Assembly (NCBI GenBank): GCA_036501845.1
Contig: DASXZO010000027.1
Span: 1-35,673, forward strand
From: JBBREP01 sp036501845
GTDB lineage: Bacteria; Actinomycetota; Acidimicrobiia; IMCC26256; PALSA-610
Reading direction: 5' to 3'
DNA length: 35,673 bases
Shown here one piece after another: positions 14,790-21,930 of this stretch; positions within the stretch are counted from its first letter, which is position 1, and each line of letters starts with the position of its first letter. The notes under the pieces were generated by a model. The model was not told the origin of the DNA, made no database searches, and saw only the letters and a program-made list of their open reading frames with translations. Made by a program: the position numbers and the translations under genes.

Positions 14790-15674
14790 GTGACGTTCGA
14801 CGCACCGGCCGATGCGCCTGGTGAGGCGCGTCCCGTGACCGTCCCGGGTCCCGACACACATAGTGGCCTGATCCACGATGGCTGGCAGTCCACGCAACTG
14901 CCGCGCATCGTTGCGATCGCCAATCAGAAGGGCGGCGTGGGCAAGACCACGACGGCCGTGAATGTCGGCGCCGGTCTGGCCGAGCTCGACTTCCGAGTGC
15001 TCGTCGTGGACCTGGATCCGCAGGGCAACGCCACCACTGGGCTCGGCGTGAACCATCGCAACGTCGAAGGGTCGGTCTACGACGTCATCATGCACGACGC
15101 CCGCGTCGAGGACTGCGTCGAGCCGACCAGCGTGCGCAATCTCTTCGTACTCCCCGCCACGATCGATCTGGCCGGGGCGGAGATCGAACTGGTCCCGGCG
15201 ATGTCCCGAGAACTGAAGCTGAAACGAGCACTCGACGATGTGCGGGACGAGTACGACTACATCCTGATCGACTGCCCGCCGTCGCTGGGCCTGCTCACAG
15301 TGAACGGGCTCGCGGCTGCCGACGATGTGCTCGTGCCAATCCAGTGTGAGTACTACGCACTGGAGGGGCTCGGGCAGTTGCTGCGCAACGTCACGCTGGT
15401 GAGCAAGAACTTGAACCCCACGCTGGAAGTGCGCGGCATCGCCCTCACGATGTTCGACGCTCGGACCAAGCTCGCCGAGCAGGTTGAGAGCGAAGTGCGG
15501 GAACACTTCGGCTCCAAGGTATTTCGGACGGTGATCCCGCGGACGGTGCGCATTTCCGAGGCGCCTTCGTTCGGACAGCCGATCCTCGTGTTCGACTCGA
15601 CTTCCCGCGGCGCCATTGCCTACCGGGAGCTGGCGAAGGAGGTCAGCCGTGGCGCGACCCGGCGGGTTGGGTAG
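14790..15674 (+). CDS. parA: Chromosome partitioning ATPase ParA
   Basis: ParA is a deviant Walker-type ATPase that moves ParB-bound origins. The start GTG 14790 (294 residues) is chosen because GGAGGAG at 14776-14782 lies 7 nt upstream; the first 40 residues are unstructured and include PGPDTHSGLIHDGW. Motifs are the deviant Walker A KGGVGKTTT, Walker A' LVVDLDPQGNATTGLG and Walker B YDYILIDCPPSLGLLT. The C-terminal region has RISEAPSFGQPI, typical of chromosomal ParA/Soj. The parB reading frame starts 26 bases before the parA stop, so the two genes are coupled. The parS site upstream suggests ParB could affect transcription of its own operon. Confidence 0.97.
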   Translation: MTFDAPADAPGEARPVTVPGPDTHSGLIHDGWQSTQLPRIVAIANQKGGVGKTTTAVNVGAGLAELDFRVLVVDLDPQGNATTGLGVNHRNVEGSVYDVIMHDARVEDCVEPTSVRNLFVLPATIDLAGAEIELVPAMSRELKLKRALDDVRDEYDYILIDCPPSLGLLTVNGLAAADDVLVPIQCEYYALEGLGQLLRNVTLVSKNLNPTLEVRGIALTMFDARTKLAEQVESEVREHFGSKVFRTVIPRTVRISEAPSFGQPILVFDSTSRGAIAYRELAKEVSRGATRRVG

Positions 15675-16566
15675 GGGGCTCGGCGCCCTCATCCCGCAGG
15701 CCGAGATGCAAGAGACCGCGGTCGGTGGATTGCAAGACATTCCCGTCACCCGGATCGAGGCCAACCCGAACCAGCCTCGGACCCACTTCGACGAGGAAGC
15801 AATCGCCGCGCTCGCTGACTCGATCCGAGAGATCGGCGTGCTCCAGCCGCTCATCGTGCGTCCTGGTGCCGACGACGGCTACACGCTCATCGCCGGCGAG
15901 CGGCGCCTGCGGGCGGCCCGACGCATCGGTCTGCAGTCTGTGCCGGCGATCGTGCGCGAGACCGATGACGCCATGTCGCTGGCCCACGCCATCGTCGAGA
16001 ACGTCCAGCGCGAGGACCTCAACGTGCTCGAGGAGGCCACCGCATACCAGCAACTCATCGAGGAGTTCGGCCTCACCCATGAGCAGGTGGCGACGAGAGT
16101 GGGCAAGAGCCGCGCTGCGGTGAGCAACAGCATGCGGTTGCTACAGCTTGCCCCGTCGATCCAAGTACTGGTCCGCGACGGCCGCTTGCAGATGGGCCAC
16201 GCCCGAGCGCTGCTCGGCACACCTGACCGCACCTTCCAAGAAGAACTCGCCCGGCGCGCCGTATCTCAGGACATGACCGTGCGGGCGGTAGAAGAGGCAG
16301 TGCGCGAGCACGAACACCGCGATGACGAGCCGCCGGAACCGGCTGGTGCTACCGGTCTGGTCGCGCCCACCACGGCCCGGCCCATCGGCGCCCTCCGACC
16401 CGCCGGGCTCGTCGAGCTCGAGGAGTTGCTCTCCGACCACCTCGACACCCGTATCCGTGTGTCGATGACGAACAGCCGCGGCAAGGTCGTGATCGACTTC
16501 GCCAACCTCGAAGACCTCGAGCGGATCTACCGGCTGATGACCGAAGGCCGAACGCCCGGCACCTGA
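15649..16566 (+). CDS. parB: Chromosome partitioning protein ParB
   Basis: ParB binds parS and spreads as a CTP-dependent clamp. The 305-residue protein opens with the family sequence GGLGRGLGALIP, which fixes the start at GTG 15649 with GAAGGAGG upstream. The CTP-binding domain shows IEANPNQPR, IGVLQPLIVR, AGERRLRAARR and ENVQREDLNVLEEA. The helix-turn-helix follows (GLTHEQVATRVGKSRAAVSN). The C-terminal dimer domain includes TRIRVSMTNSRGKVVIDFAN. The gene ends 50 nt from the convergent cwlM-like gene. Confidence 0.97.
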   Translation: MARPGGLGRGLGALIPQAEMQETAVGGLQDIPVTRIEANPNQPRTHFDEEAIAALADSIREIGVLQPLIVRPGADDGYTLIAGERRLRAARRIGLQSVPAIVRETDDAMSLAHAIVENVQREDLNVLEEATAYQQLIEEFGLTHEQVATRVGKSRAAVSNSMRLLQLAPSIQVLVRDGRLQMGHARALLGTPDRTFQEELARRAVSQDMTVRAVEEAVREHEHRDDEPPEPAGATGLVAPTTARPIGALRPAGLVELEELLSDHLDTRIRVSMTNSRGKVVIDFANLEDLERIYRLMTEGRTPGT

Positions 16567-16620
16567 GCCCGACGAGGTGAAGCCCTGGATCGTGAGGCCC
16601 GACGCGAGCTCTGGGCTCAG
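16563..16620. terminator. Inverted repeat between convergent parB and cwlM
   Basis: CTGAGCCC (16563-16570) and GGGCTCAG (16613-16620) are perfect 8-base complements with a 42-nt loop. They include the two convergent stop codons. The symmetric placement could serve as a bidirectional terminator, but the long loop and coding constraints weaken the case. Confidence 0.25.
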
Positions 16621-17636
16621 CCGGCCGGAAGCTCCGGAGGCGCTTCGAAACCGAGCCGGATCCCGTCGGCGACCTCGGCGCAGCCACGCGCCAGCACGTC
16701 GAGGGGTTCCAGTTCGAGTTGTACGACCACCGCGGGCATGCGGGTCTCGCGCAGCACGCCACCCGACAAGCCCGCGGTGAGGGCCGCGACACGCTCCGGC
16801 GGGGTCGACTGGCTGAGCTGTTCGGCCACGCGCAGGGCGATGGCGTGCCCGCGGAACGATCGGTAGCGACCGCTTCGGTAGTAGGCGCAGTGCCAAGCAG
16901 GGTCGGCCACGGGTTGGACGACCACACACAGATCGACGTCGAGGTCGTTGGCCGCCCTCGCCGCGTCGGTATCGATCGCCAGGTCGATTGCCTGCGAGCA
17001 GCGCGCGCCGCGCCGCTCGAGGTCTTCGGCGATGGCCGTGACCGCAGGAGCCGCGCCCGGCATCCGGCTCGCCAGCAACACGTGCCGGCCGGGCAGCGCG
17101 CGGGGGCTCGCCGCGAACGACTCGCGTTCGCGCAACTCCGAGATCTCACCGTCGGCAAGCCCACCCACACGGACCATTGCGGCGATCGTGTCACGCCCGC
17201 AGATTCCGTCGACGGCAACCGCGGCGTTGCGCTGGAAGTCGCGCAGTGCCTTGTCGGTATGCGGTCCGAAGATGCCATCGATGCGGCCCGCGTCGAAGCC
17301 GATCGCGCTCAACTGCTGCTGGAGTTGGCGCACGTCGTCGCCGCGCAGCATCGGGCGCCGAAGCGAGATCAGCCGGTCGCCGAGTGCGAGTGGATCCTCG
17401 TGCAGCGCGGACCAGGTGTCTGGGCCGCAGATACCGTCCACCTGGAGGCGGCGGCGGCGCTGGAACGCGCGCACCGTCTCCTCGGTCGCCGCGCCGAAGT
17501 GGTCCGGCGCGTCGCCTTGGATGGGCAGCCCGGCGTCGCGTAGTTCGGCGTGGAGTCGAATCACGCTCTCGCCGTCGCTGCCGCGACGCAGGGTTGGATT
17601 GGCTTGGCCGACGCCCGCTCCGGGCTGAGCGGTCAA
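16617..17636 (-). CDS. cwlM: CwlM-like protein: two peptidoglycan-binding domains plus inactive amidase fold
   Basis: The first domain (about 8-70) has the peptidoglycan-binding_1 pattern GATEETVRAFQRRRRLQVDG with ICGPDTWSAL; a second (about 85-150) reads GDDVRQLQQQLSAIGF ... FGPHTDKALRDFQ ... VDGICGRDT. The rest (about 175-339) resembles an Amidase_3 domain but lacks the usual zinc-binding DPGHGG and SIHAN motifs. Rv3915 (CwlM), in the same trxB-trxA-cwlM-parB order, is a cytoplasmic regulator of peptidoglycan precursor synthesis that activates MurA. The same role here is inferred. The start is uncertain: TTG 17636 overlaps the trxA stop (TTGA) and gives 339 residues. No signal peptide is seen, which fits a cytoplasmic role. 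Confidence 0.75.
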   Translation of the reverse strand: MTAQPGAGVGQANPTLRRGSDGESVIRLHAELRDAGLPIQGDAPDHFGAATEETVRAFQRRRRLQVDGICGPDTWSALHEDPLALGDRLISLRRPMLRGDDVRQLQQQLSAIGFDAGRIDGIFGPHTDKALRDFQRNAAVAVDGICGRDTIAAMVRVGGLADGEISELRERESFAASPRALPGRHVLLASRMPGAAPAVTAIAEDLERRGARCSQAIDLAIDTDAARAANDLDVDLCVVVQPVADPAWHCAYYRSGRYRSFRGHAIALRVAEQLSQSTPPERVAALTAGLSGGVLRETRMPAVVVQLELEPLDVLARGCAEVADGIRLGFEAPPELPAG

Positions 17637-17962
17637 GCGATGAACTCGGAGAGCTCCTGGAGGAGCTGCGCCTTGCCCTTGGCGCCGACGAGCCGCTTGG
17701 CCGGCTGGCCGTCCTTGAACACGATGAGCGTCGGGATGCTGAGCACCTCGAAGCGCCGGGCGGTCTCGGGGTTGTCGTCGACGTTGAGCTTGGCGACCGA
17801 GAGCTTGCCGGCCTGCTCCTTGGCGATGTCCTCGAGCACCGGGGCGATCATCTTGCAGGGTCCACACCACTCTGCCCAGAAGTCGACGATCACCGCGGCG
17901 TCGCTGCCACCGACCGACTCGTCGAAGGTCGCGTCAGAGAGTGTCATGATTCCGTCAGCCAT
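17633..17962 (-). CDS. trxA: Thioredoxin
   Basis: The 109-residue protein has the thioredoxin fold with active site WCGPCK (Cys33, Cys36), the cis-proline segment SIPTLIVFKDG and the conserved VDDNPETARRF region. It reduces protein disulfides and is recharged by the TrxB encoded upstream. The start ATG 17962 has GGAAAG upstream at 8 nt; an internal ATG at 17947 is a weaker alternative. The stop overlaps the putative start of the cwlM-like gene. The gene follows trxB by 64 nt, giving the trxB-trxA-cwlM order typical for this neighbourhood. Confidence 0.96.
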   Translation of the reverse strand: MADGIMTLSDATFDESVGGSDAAVIVDFWAEWCGPCKMIAPVLEDIAKEQAGKLSVAKLNVDDNPETARRFEVLSIPTLIVFKDGQPAKRLVGAKGKAQLLQELSEFIA

Positions 17963-18026
17963 TGCAGGTGCTTTCCTTGTCGTGGGGCGTGTGGGTCTTG
18001 CGACGAGCGGGGGAGCTCGTGGTGGG

Positions 18027-18956
18027 TCAGTGCGGGCCGAGCGACTCGAGGTAGCGCTCGGCCTCGAGCGCGGCCATGCATCCGGAGCCGGCGGCAGTGA
18101 TCGCCTGCTTGTACTTGGTGTCCTGCACGTCGCCGGCCGCGAATACGCCGGCGACGTTGGTGCGGGTGCTGCCCGGCTCGGTGATGATGTAACCGGCATC
18201 GTCGAGCGTGACCTTCCCGTCGAACAGCGCAGTGTTCGGGATGTGCCCGATGGCCATGAAGACCGCGCTCACTTCGATCTCACGCTCGATCCCGGTCTCG
18301 ACGTCGCGCAGCCGCGCGCCGCTCACCTTGCCGTTGCCGACGATCTCGACCACCTCGCTGTTCCAGGCGAACTCGATCTTGGGATTGGCAAAGGCCCGGT
18401 CCTGCATGATCTTGGAGGCGCGCAACTCCTTGCGCCGGTGGACCAGCGTGACCTTCGAGGCGAAGCGGGTGAGGAAGTTCGCCTCTTCGAGGGCCGAGTC
18501 GCCGCCACCCACCACGGCGATGTCGACACCTCGGAAGAAGAAGCCGTCGCAGGTGGCGCAGGTGGACACGCCGTGGCCGAGCAGCTGCGATTCGCTCGGC
18601 AGGCCGAGCATGCGGGCCTTGGCACCGGTGGTGATGATCATCGAGCGACCGCGGTAGGTGTCGGAGCCAACGCGTACTGTGAATGGCTCGCCGAGATCGA
18701 CCTCGTCGGCGTCGGCGGTGATGAATTCGGCGCCGAAGCGCTCGGCCTGGGCTCGGAACTGCATCATCAGCTCGGGGCCCATGATGCCCTCGGGGAACCC
18801 CGGGTAGTTCTCGACCTCGGTGGTGAGCATGAGCTGGCCGCCGGCGCCGAGTCCTTCGATGACGACCGGGCGCAGGTTGGCGCGCGCGGTGTAGATCGCG
18901 GCGGTCAGCCCAGCCGGACCCGAGCCCACGATCACCACGTCGCGCACGTCATCCAT
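18027..18956 (-). CDS. trxB: Thioredoxin reductase (NADPH, FAD)
   Basis: TrxB passes electrons from NADPH through FAD to thioredoxin. The 309-residue protein has the FAD-binding GSGPAGLTAAIYTARA (11-26), the redox pair in CATCDG (Cys133, Cys136), the NADPH-binding VVGGGDSALEEA, the HRRKELRAS arginine segment, and the C-terminal FAD motif GVFAAGDVQD. Length is standard. ATG 18956 lies 3 nt after the stop of the small membrane-protein gene, so the genes are likely in one operon with trxA. Confidence 0.97.
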   Translation of the reverse strand: MDDVRDVVIVGSGPAGLTAAIYTARANLRPVVIEGLGAGGQLMLTTEVENYPGFPEGIMGPELMMQFRAQAERFGAEFITADADEVDLGEPFTVRVGSDTYRGRSMIITTGAKARMLGLPSESQLLGHGVSTCATCDGFFFRGVDIAVVGGGDSALEEANFLTRFASKVTLVHRRKELRASKIMQDRAFANPKIEFAWNSEVVEIVGNGKVSGARLRDVETGIEREIEVSAVFMAIGHIPNTALFDGKVTLDDAGYIITEPGSTRTNVAGVFAAGDVQDTKYKQAITAAGSGCMAALEAERYLESLGPH

Positions 18957-18959
18957 TGC

Positions 18960-19259
18960 TCACGCCCTCGCCTTTCGCTTGTTCCACAGGAACGCACCGC
19001 CCAGCAGGCAGATTCCCCCGAGCGTCATCCAGGCCATCCAGGTGTTGTCGTGCGGGGCCGGGAGCTCGTTGTAGGCGTCGACGAGGACGCGGAAGGCCAC
19101 GATGAACACGATCGTGAGCGCGCACAGCACGAAGAACGAGCCCAGCAGGCCGAACACGACGATTCGCGTGATGCGGTGCGCCGGCTCGACCGTTCGTTCC
19201 CGGAGGTTCGCGACGGTGCGCTCGATGAGGGCGGCCGTCTCGGATGCCCAGTCAGCCAT
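18960..19259 (-). CDS. Small two-helix membrane protein, function unknown
   Basis: I do not recognise a named family. The 99-residue product starts at ATG 19259 with CGGGAGGA upstream. The first 30 residues look like an amphipathic helix (ETAALIERTVANLRERTV). Membrane helices span about 32-58 and 74-92, and the C-terminus is basic (NKRKARA), suggesting both ends face the cytoplasm. It ends 3 nt before trxB and follows the anti-sigma gene by 115 nt. The tight link to trxB suggests co-expression, but no function can be assigned. It somewhat resembles small holin-like membrane proteins in shape only. Confidence 0.75.
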   Translation of the reverse strand: MADWASETAALIERTVANLRERTVEPAHRITRIVVFGLLGSFFVLCALTIVFIVAFRVLVDAYNELPAPHDNTWMAWMTLGGICLLGGAFLWNKRKARA

Positions 19260-19374
19260 GTGTCCTCCCGAACGAAGTCCGGGAAGCGTACCCGCGCCGA
19301 CCTCGCCCGACGCCTTGGCCACCGCAGCGCGCAACGCCGCCGGATCACCTCGACGGGGCTCGGCGCCAAGCGGC

Positions 19375-20277
19375 TCAGGTGCCTGTATAGAACACCGCGA
19401 TCGTGCAGGTGGCGGGGTGGAAGGCCCAGAGCACGACGGTCTTGCCGAGCGTGCCGCGCGCAACCGTGACCGGCTCGCCGTTCACGCGCGCCGTCGCGAC
19501 GACGCGCACGCCGGTGGCGCCCTTCGCCAGCGGCAGCGAGCCCAGACAGTGCTTGACCGCGGGATCCGTGGGCGCCCACAGCGCGACCGGCGCGCTCGAC
19601 GGGCTCGAGGTGCCCGGCGCAACTGAATACGACTGGCCGTGTTGTTGCGGCTGGGAGCCAGCCCGCCCGTTGGTCGCGTCGGCCACATTGCCGTTGAAGA
19701 GGCCCGAGGAGTTCGATTGTCCGGTGAGGCCGAGGCGCCGGGCCAGGTCACGACCGTTGCTGACCACGCCCAGCTCGGGGGTTGTGGCGGTGCCGCTGCC
19801 CTTTCCAGCCACCGGCGAGATGACGGCGTGGCCGCTGGCGGCCGACTTGCTCGACGAATCGCCGCTGGTGTGGGCCAGGGCCACCACCACCACGGCGAGC
19901 ATCAGTACGGCCGCGGCTCCCGCGATCGCGAACACTGTGGCGGCCCGGCGGTCTCGCCCCGATCGGCGGTGCGTTGCCCGTGAAACGGCCGCCCGGCTGA
20001 GCCGCTTGCGTTCGACCTCGTCGAGGTGATCCGCCGGACCGAGTTGGCTCACCTGCGTACTTGCCGCGGCGAGCGCGGCGCGCCGGGATGCGTGCGCGTC
20101 GACTGCCGCGCGCCCGTCGGCGAGTGTAATGCCGTGATCGACACATGCGGCCGCAAGCGCGCCGTCGAGATCGGCGGAACACAACTCGTCGATTAGCTCA
20201 TTCGGCAACTCGCTCGGCAAGGCGGCCGGCGATCCGTCGGGGCGTTCTGGCGTGGGAAGGGAAGGTTCGTTCGTCAT
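19375..20277 (-). CDS. Probable membrane-anchored anti-sigma factor
   Basis: The 300-residue protein starts at ATG 20277, overlapping the sigma-factor stop as ATGA, so sigma and this partner are coupled. Residues 1-110 are cytoplasmic (acidic, then basic RKRLSRAAVSRATHRRSGRDRR, quoted in part). One membrane helix lies at about 112-136, and the remaining 165 residues are extracytoplasmic, rich in S, G and N, with a C-terminal domain holding two cysteines (HCLGSLPL and ATCTIAVF). The position next to an ECF sigma gene, as with Rv3912 beside sigM in Mycobacterium, supports the role. The common zinc motif HxxxCxxC is absent. Similarity to known anti-sigma domains is not obvious, so the call rests on context and topology. 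Confidence 0.65.
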   Translation of the reverse strand: MTNEPSLPTPERPDGSPAALPSELPNELIDELCSADLDGALAAACVDHGITLADGRAAVDAHASRRAALAAASTQVSQLGPADHLDEVERKRLSRAAVSRATHRRSGRDRRAATVFAIAGAAAVLMLAVVVVALAHTSGDSSSKSAASGHAVISPVAGKGSGTATTPELGVVSNGRDLARRLGLTGQSNSSGLFNGNVADATNGRAGSQPQQHGQSYSVAPGTSSPSSAPVALWAPTDPAVKHCLGSLPLAKGATGVRVVATARVNGEPVTVARGTLGKTVVLWAFHPATCTIAVFYTGT

Positions 20278-20870
20278 GGGACAACTGTTGGACGATCGCA
20301 AGGCCGCGGATTGTTCCCCGATGTGTCGACCAATGTGCCCGCGAGTGTGTCGGCGAGCATGGCGCGGGCCCGCGCGATTCGTGATCGCACCGTGCCGATC
20401 GGGATGTCGAGCACCTGGGCGATCTCGGCGTATTCGAGCCCCGTGATCTCGCGCAGCGCGATCGTGGCGCGATAGTCGGGCGCGAGGGCGCCGAGCGCGG
20501 CCTCGATCACGATCCGATCGGTGACCGTCTTGGCCACGTCGTCGCTCGGGCCTGCCGGCTCGGGCACTTGGTCGACGGGTTGGGGGCGCCGGCGCCGGCG
20601 CCGGGCCTCGTCGAGCGCCGCATTCGTGGCGACGCGATACATCCAGGTGGTGAACTGCGCGCGACCGTCGTAGCGACCGATGCCGCGAGCGACCGCCACG
20701 AGCGCCTCCTGGGTGGCATCGCGCGCGTCCTCGGCATCGACGAGCACCCGCCGGCAGATGCGATGGATCTGCTCGGCGTGACGCTCGAGGAGGGTGTCGA
20801 GCGCGCGGCGATCGCCGCTGCGGGCGGCATCGGCGAGCTCGGTGTCGGTCAGCGCCGCGTGGCGTCCCAC
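20274..20870 (-). CDS. sigM: ECF RNA polymerase sigma factor (SigM-like)
   Basis: The 198-residue protein has both ECF regions. Region 2 runs from about 27 to 95 (AEDARDATQEALVAVARG, then FTTWMYRVATNAALDEARRR); region 4 from about 128 to 180 (LAPDYRATIALREITGLEYAEIA, quoted in part: TGLEYAEIAQ, IPIGTVRSRIARAR). It would direct RNA polymerase to a small regulon. The start is GTG 20870 with no strong ribosome site seen. The symbol rests on location: sigM is found between murJ and trxB in mycobacteria and streptomycetes, as here. The sigma class is certain; the sub-group and regulon are not. Confidence 0.87.
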   Translation of the reverse strand: MGRHAALTDTELADAARSGDRRALDTLLERHAEQIHRICRRVLVDAEDARDATQEALVAVARGIGRYDGRAQFTTWMYRVATNAALDEARRRRRRPQPVDQVPEPAGPSDDVAKTVTDRIVIEAALGALAPDYRATIALREITGLEYAEIAQVLDIPIGTVRSRIARARAMLADTLAGTLVDTSGNNPRPCDRPTVVP

Positions 20871-20918
20871 CCGGAAAGCGTCGCGCGCGTTGCGTGCGCT
20901 ACTGCGCCATCCTTGGCG

Positions 20919-21755
20919 TCAGCGCGCGTCGAGCCACACCACGCCGACGGTGCCGGGACCCGCGTGCACACCGACGACCGGCCCGATCGTGCTCACGATC
21001 AGCTCGTCACGCGACGCCAGCGGCTCGAGCATCACGCAGAACTCGTCGATGTCGCCAGCTGCGGCGTGCAGCACCGCCAGCTCCTCCACCGGCGATTCCT
21101 TCGCCTTGTCGACGAGGTAGCGCAGGGCCTTCGAGCGGGTGCGGACCTTGGTGGCCGGTTCGATCGCGCCGTGTTCCATGGTGAGCACCGGCTTGATCGA
21201 CAGCACCGAGCCGAGCAGGGCCTGGGCGCCACCGATTCGGCCGCCGCGGCGCAGGAACTCGAGTGTGTCGATCGTGAAGTACACGTGCGTGCGGCTGCGG
21301 CGCTCCGCGATCTCGCGCACGATCGTGTCGACGTCGGCACCTTCACGCGCGCGCCGGGCCGCGTGCAGCACGTGCACGCCGATCCCCATCGACGCGCTCT
21401 CGGAGTCGACGACCGCGATCGGACACGTTCCGTCGAGGCGGTCGGCGGCAATCTGCGCCGACTGCAGCGTGGCCGAGAGCTTCGACGAGATGTTGATGCA
21501 CACGATGCCGTCGGCGCCGGTGTCGGCCAGCGACTTGAACGTCTCGTAGAACGCGCCCACCGGCGGCGCCGCGGTCTCGGGCAGCACCGACGACGACGAC
21601 AAGCGTGGCCAGAACTGCTCGGTCGTGATCTCCTTGCGGTCGAGCAGCTCTTCGTCGCCGAAGCGCACTGTGAGCGGCACGACGTCGATTCCGAGCTCGT
21701 CGCACAGCGGCTGCGGCAGGTCGCACGAGCTGTCGGTCACGATCCGTACTGCCAT
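20919..21755 (-). CDS. DegV family fatty-acid-binding protein
   Basis: The 278-residue protein opens with VRIVTDSSCDLP, the DegV signature, and continues with IDVVPLTVRFGDEE. The fatty-acid-binding core includes ISSKLSATLQSAQ and the TLEFLRRGGRIGGAQALLGSVLSIKP region (quoted in part: LRRGGRIGGAQALLG). DegV proteins bind acyl chains and, in firmicutes, serve as FakB subunits delivering fatty acid to the FakA kinase; no FakA is seen in this window. ATG 21755 is the start, with GGTGGAG upstream; a longer frame to 21905 would translate through the repeat region and is rejected. It lies between murJ and sigM and is transcribed in the same direction. Confidence 0.92.
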   Translation of the reverse strand: MAVRIVTDSSCDLPQPLCDELGIDVVPLTVRFGDEELLDRKEITTEQFWPRLSSSSVLPETAAPPVGAFYETFKSLADTGADGIVCINISSKLSATLQSAQIAADRLDGTCPIAVVDSESASMGIGVHVLHAARRAREGADVDTIVREIAERRSRTHVYFTIDTLEFLRRGGRIGGAQALLGSVLSIKPVLTMEHGAIEPATKVRTRSKALRYLVDKAKESPVEELAVLHAAAGDIDEFCVMLEPLASRDELIVSTIGPVVGVHAGPGTVGVVWLDAR

Positions 21756-21770
21756 CGAAGCACTCCACCC

Positions 21771-21802
21771 TTCTGGGGGTCTGGCCTTCTGGGGGTCTGG
21801 CC
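21771..21802. repeat. Two 16-bp tandem repeats upstream of degV
   Basis: TTCTGGGGGTCTGGCC occurs twice in direct tandem (21771-21786 and 21787-21802). It is followed by TGGCC-TTTT-GGCCA (21798-21811), which can form a small hairpin, and by the perfect palindrome GTCCGGCCGGAC (21822-21833). All lie in the 175-bp gap between murJ and degV. Confidence 0.9.
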
Positions 21803-21821
21803 TTTTGGCCATTTGGTTCCG

Positions 21822-21833
21822 GTCCGGCCGGAC
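21822..21833. promoter_or_regulatory. 12-bp palindrome in the murJ-degV gap
   Basis: GTCCGGCCGGAC is a perfect 12-bp palindrome, extendable to CCG/TGG flanks with one wobble. It lies about 97 nt after the murJ stop and 67 nt before the degV start. It may be an operator or part of a terminator after murJ; no T tract supports the latter. Confidence 0.35.
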
Positions 21834-21930
21834 TGGTTGACCGGACCGCCTTACTTGGGTTCCGTCGGCGGGTCGCGTCAGAACCCGCCCTCCGGGCGCG
21901 GCCACTCCGACCCCGCGTCCCGGCGCATCG

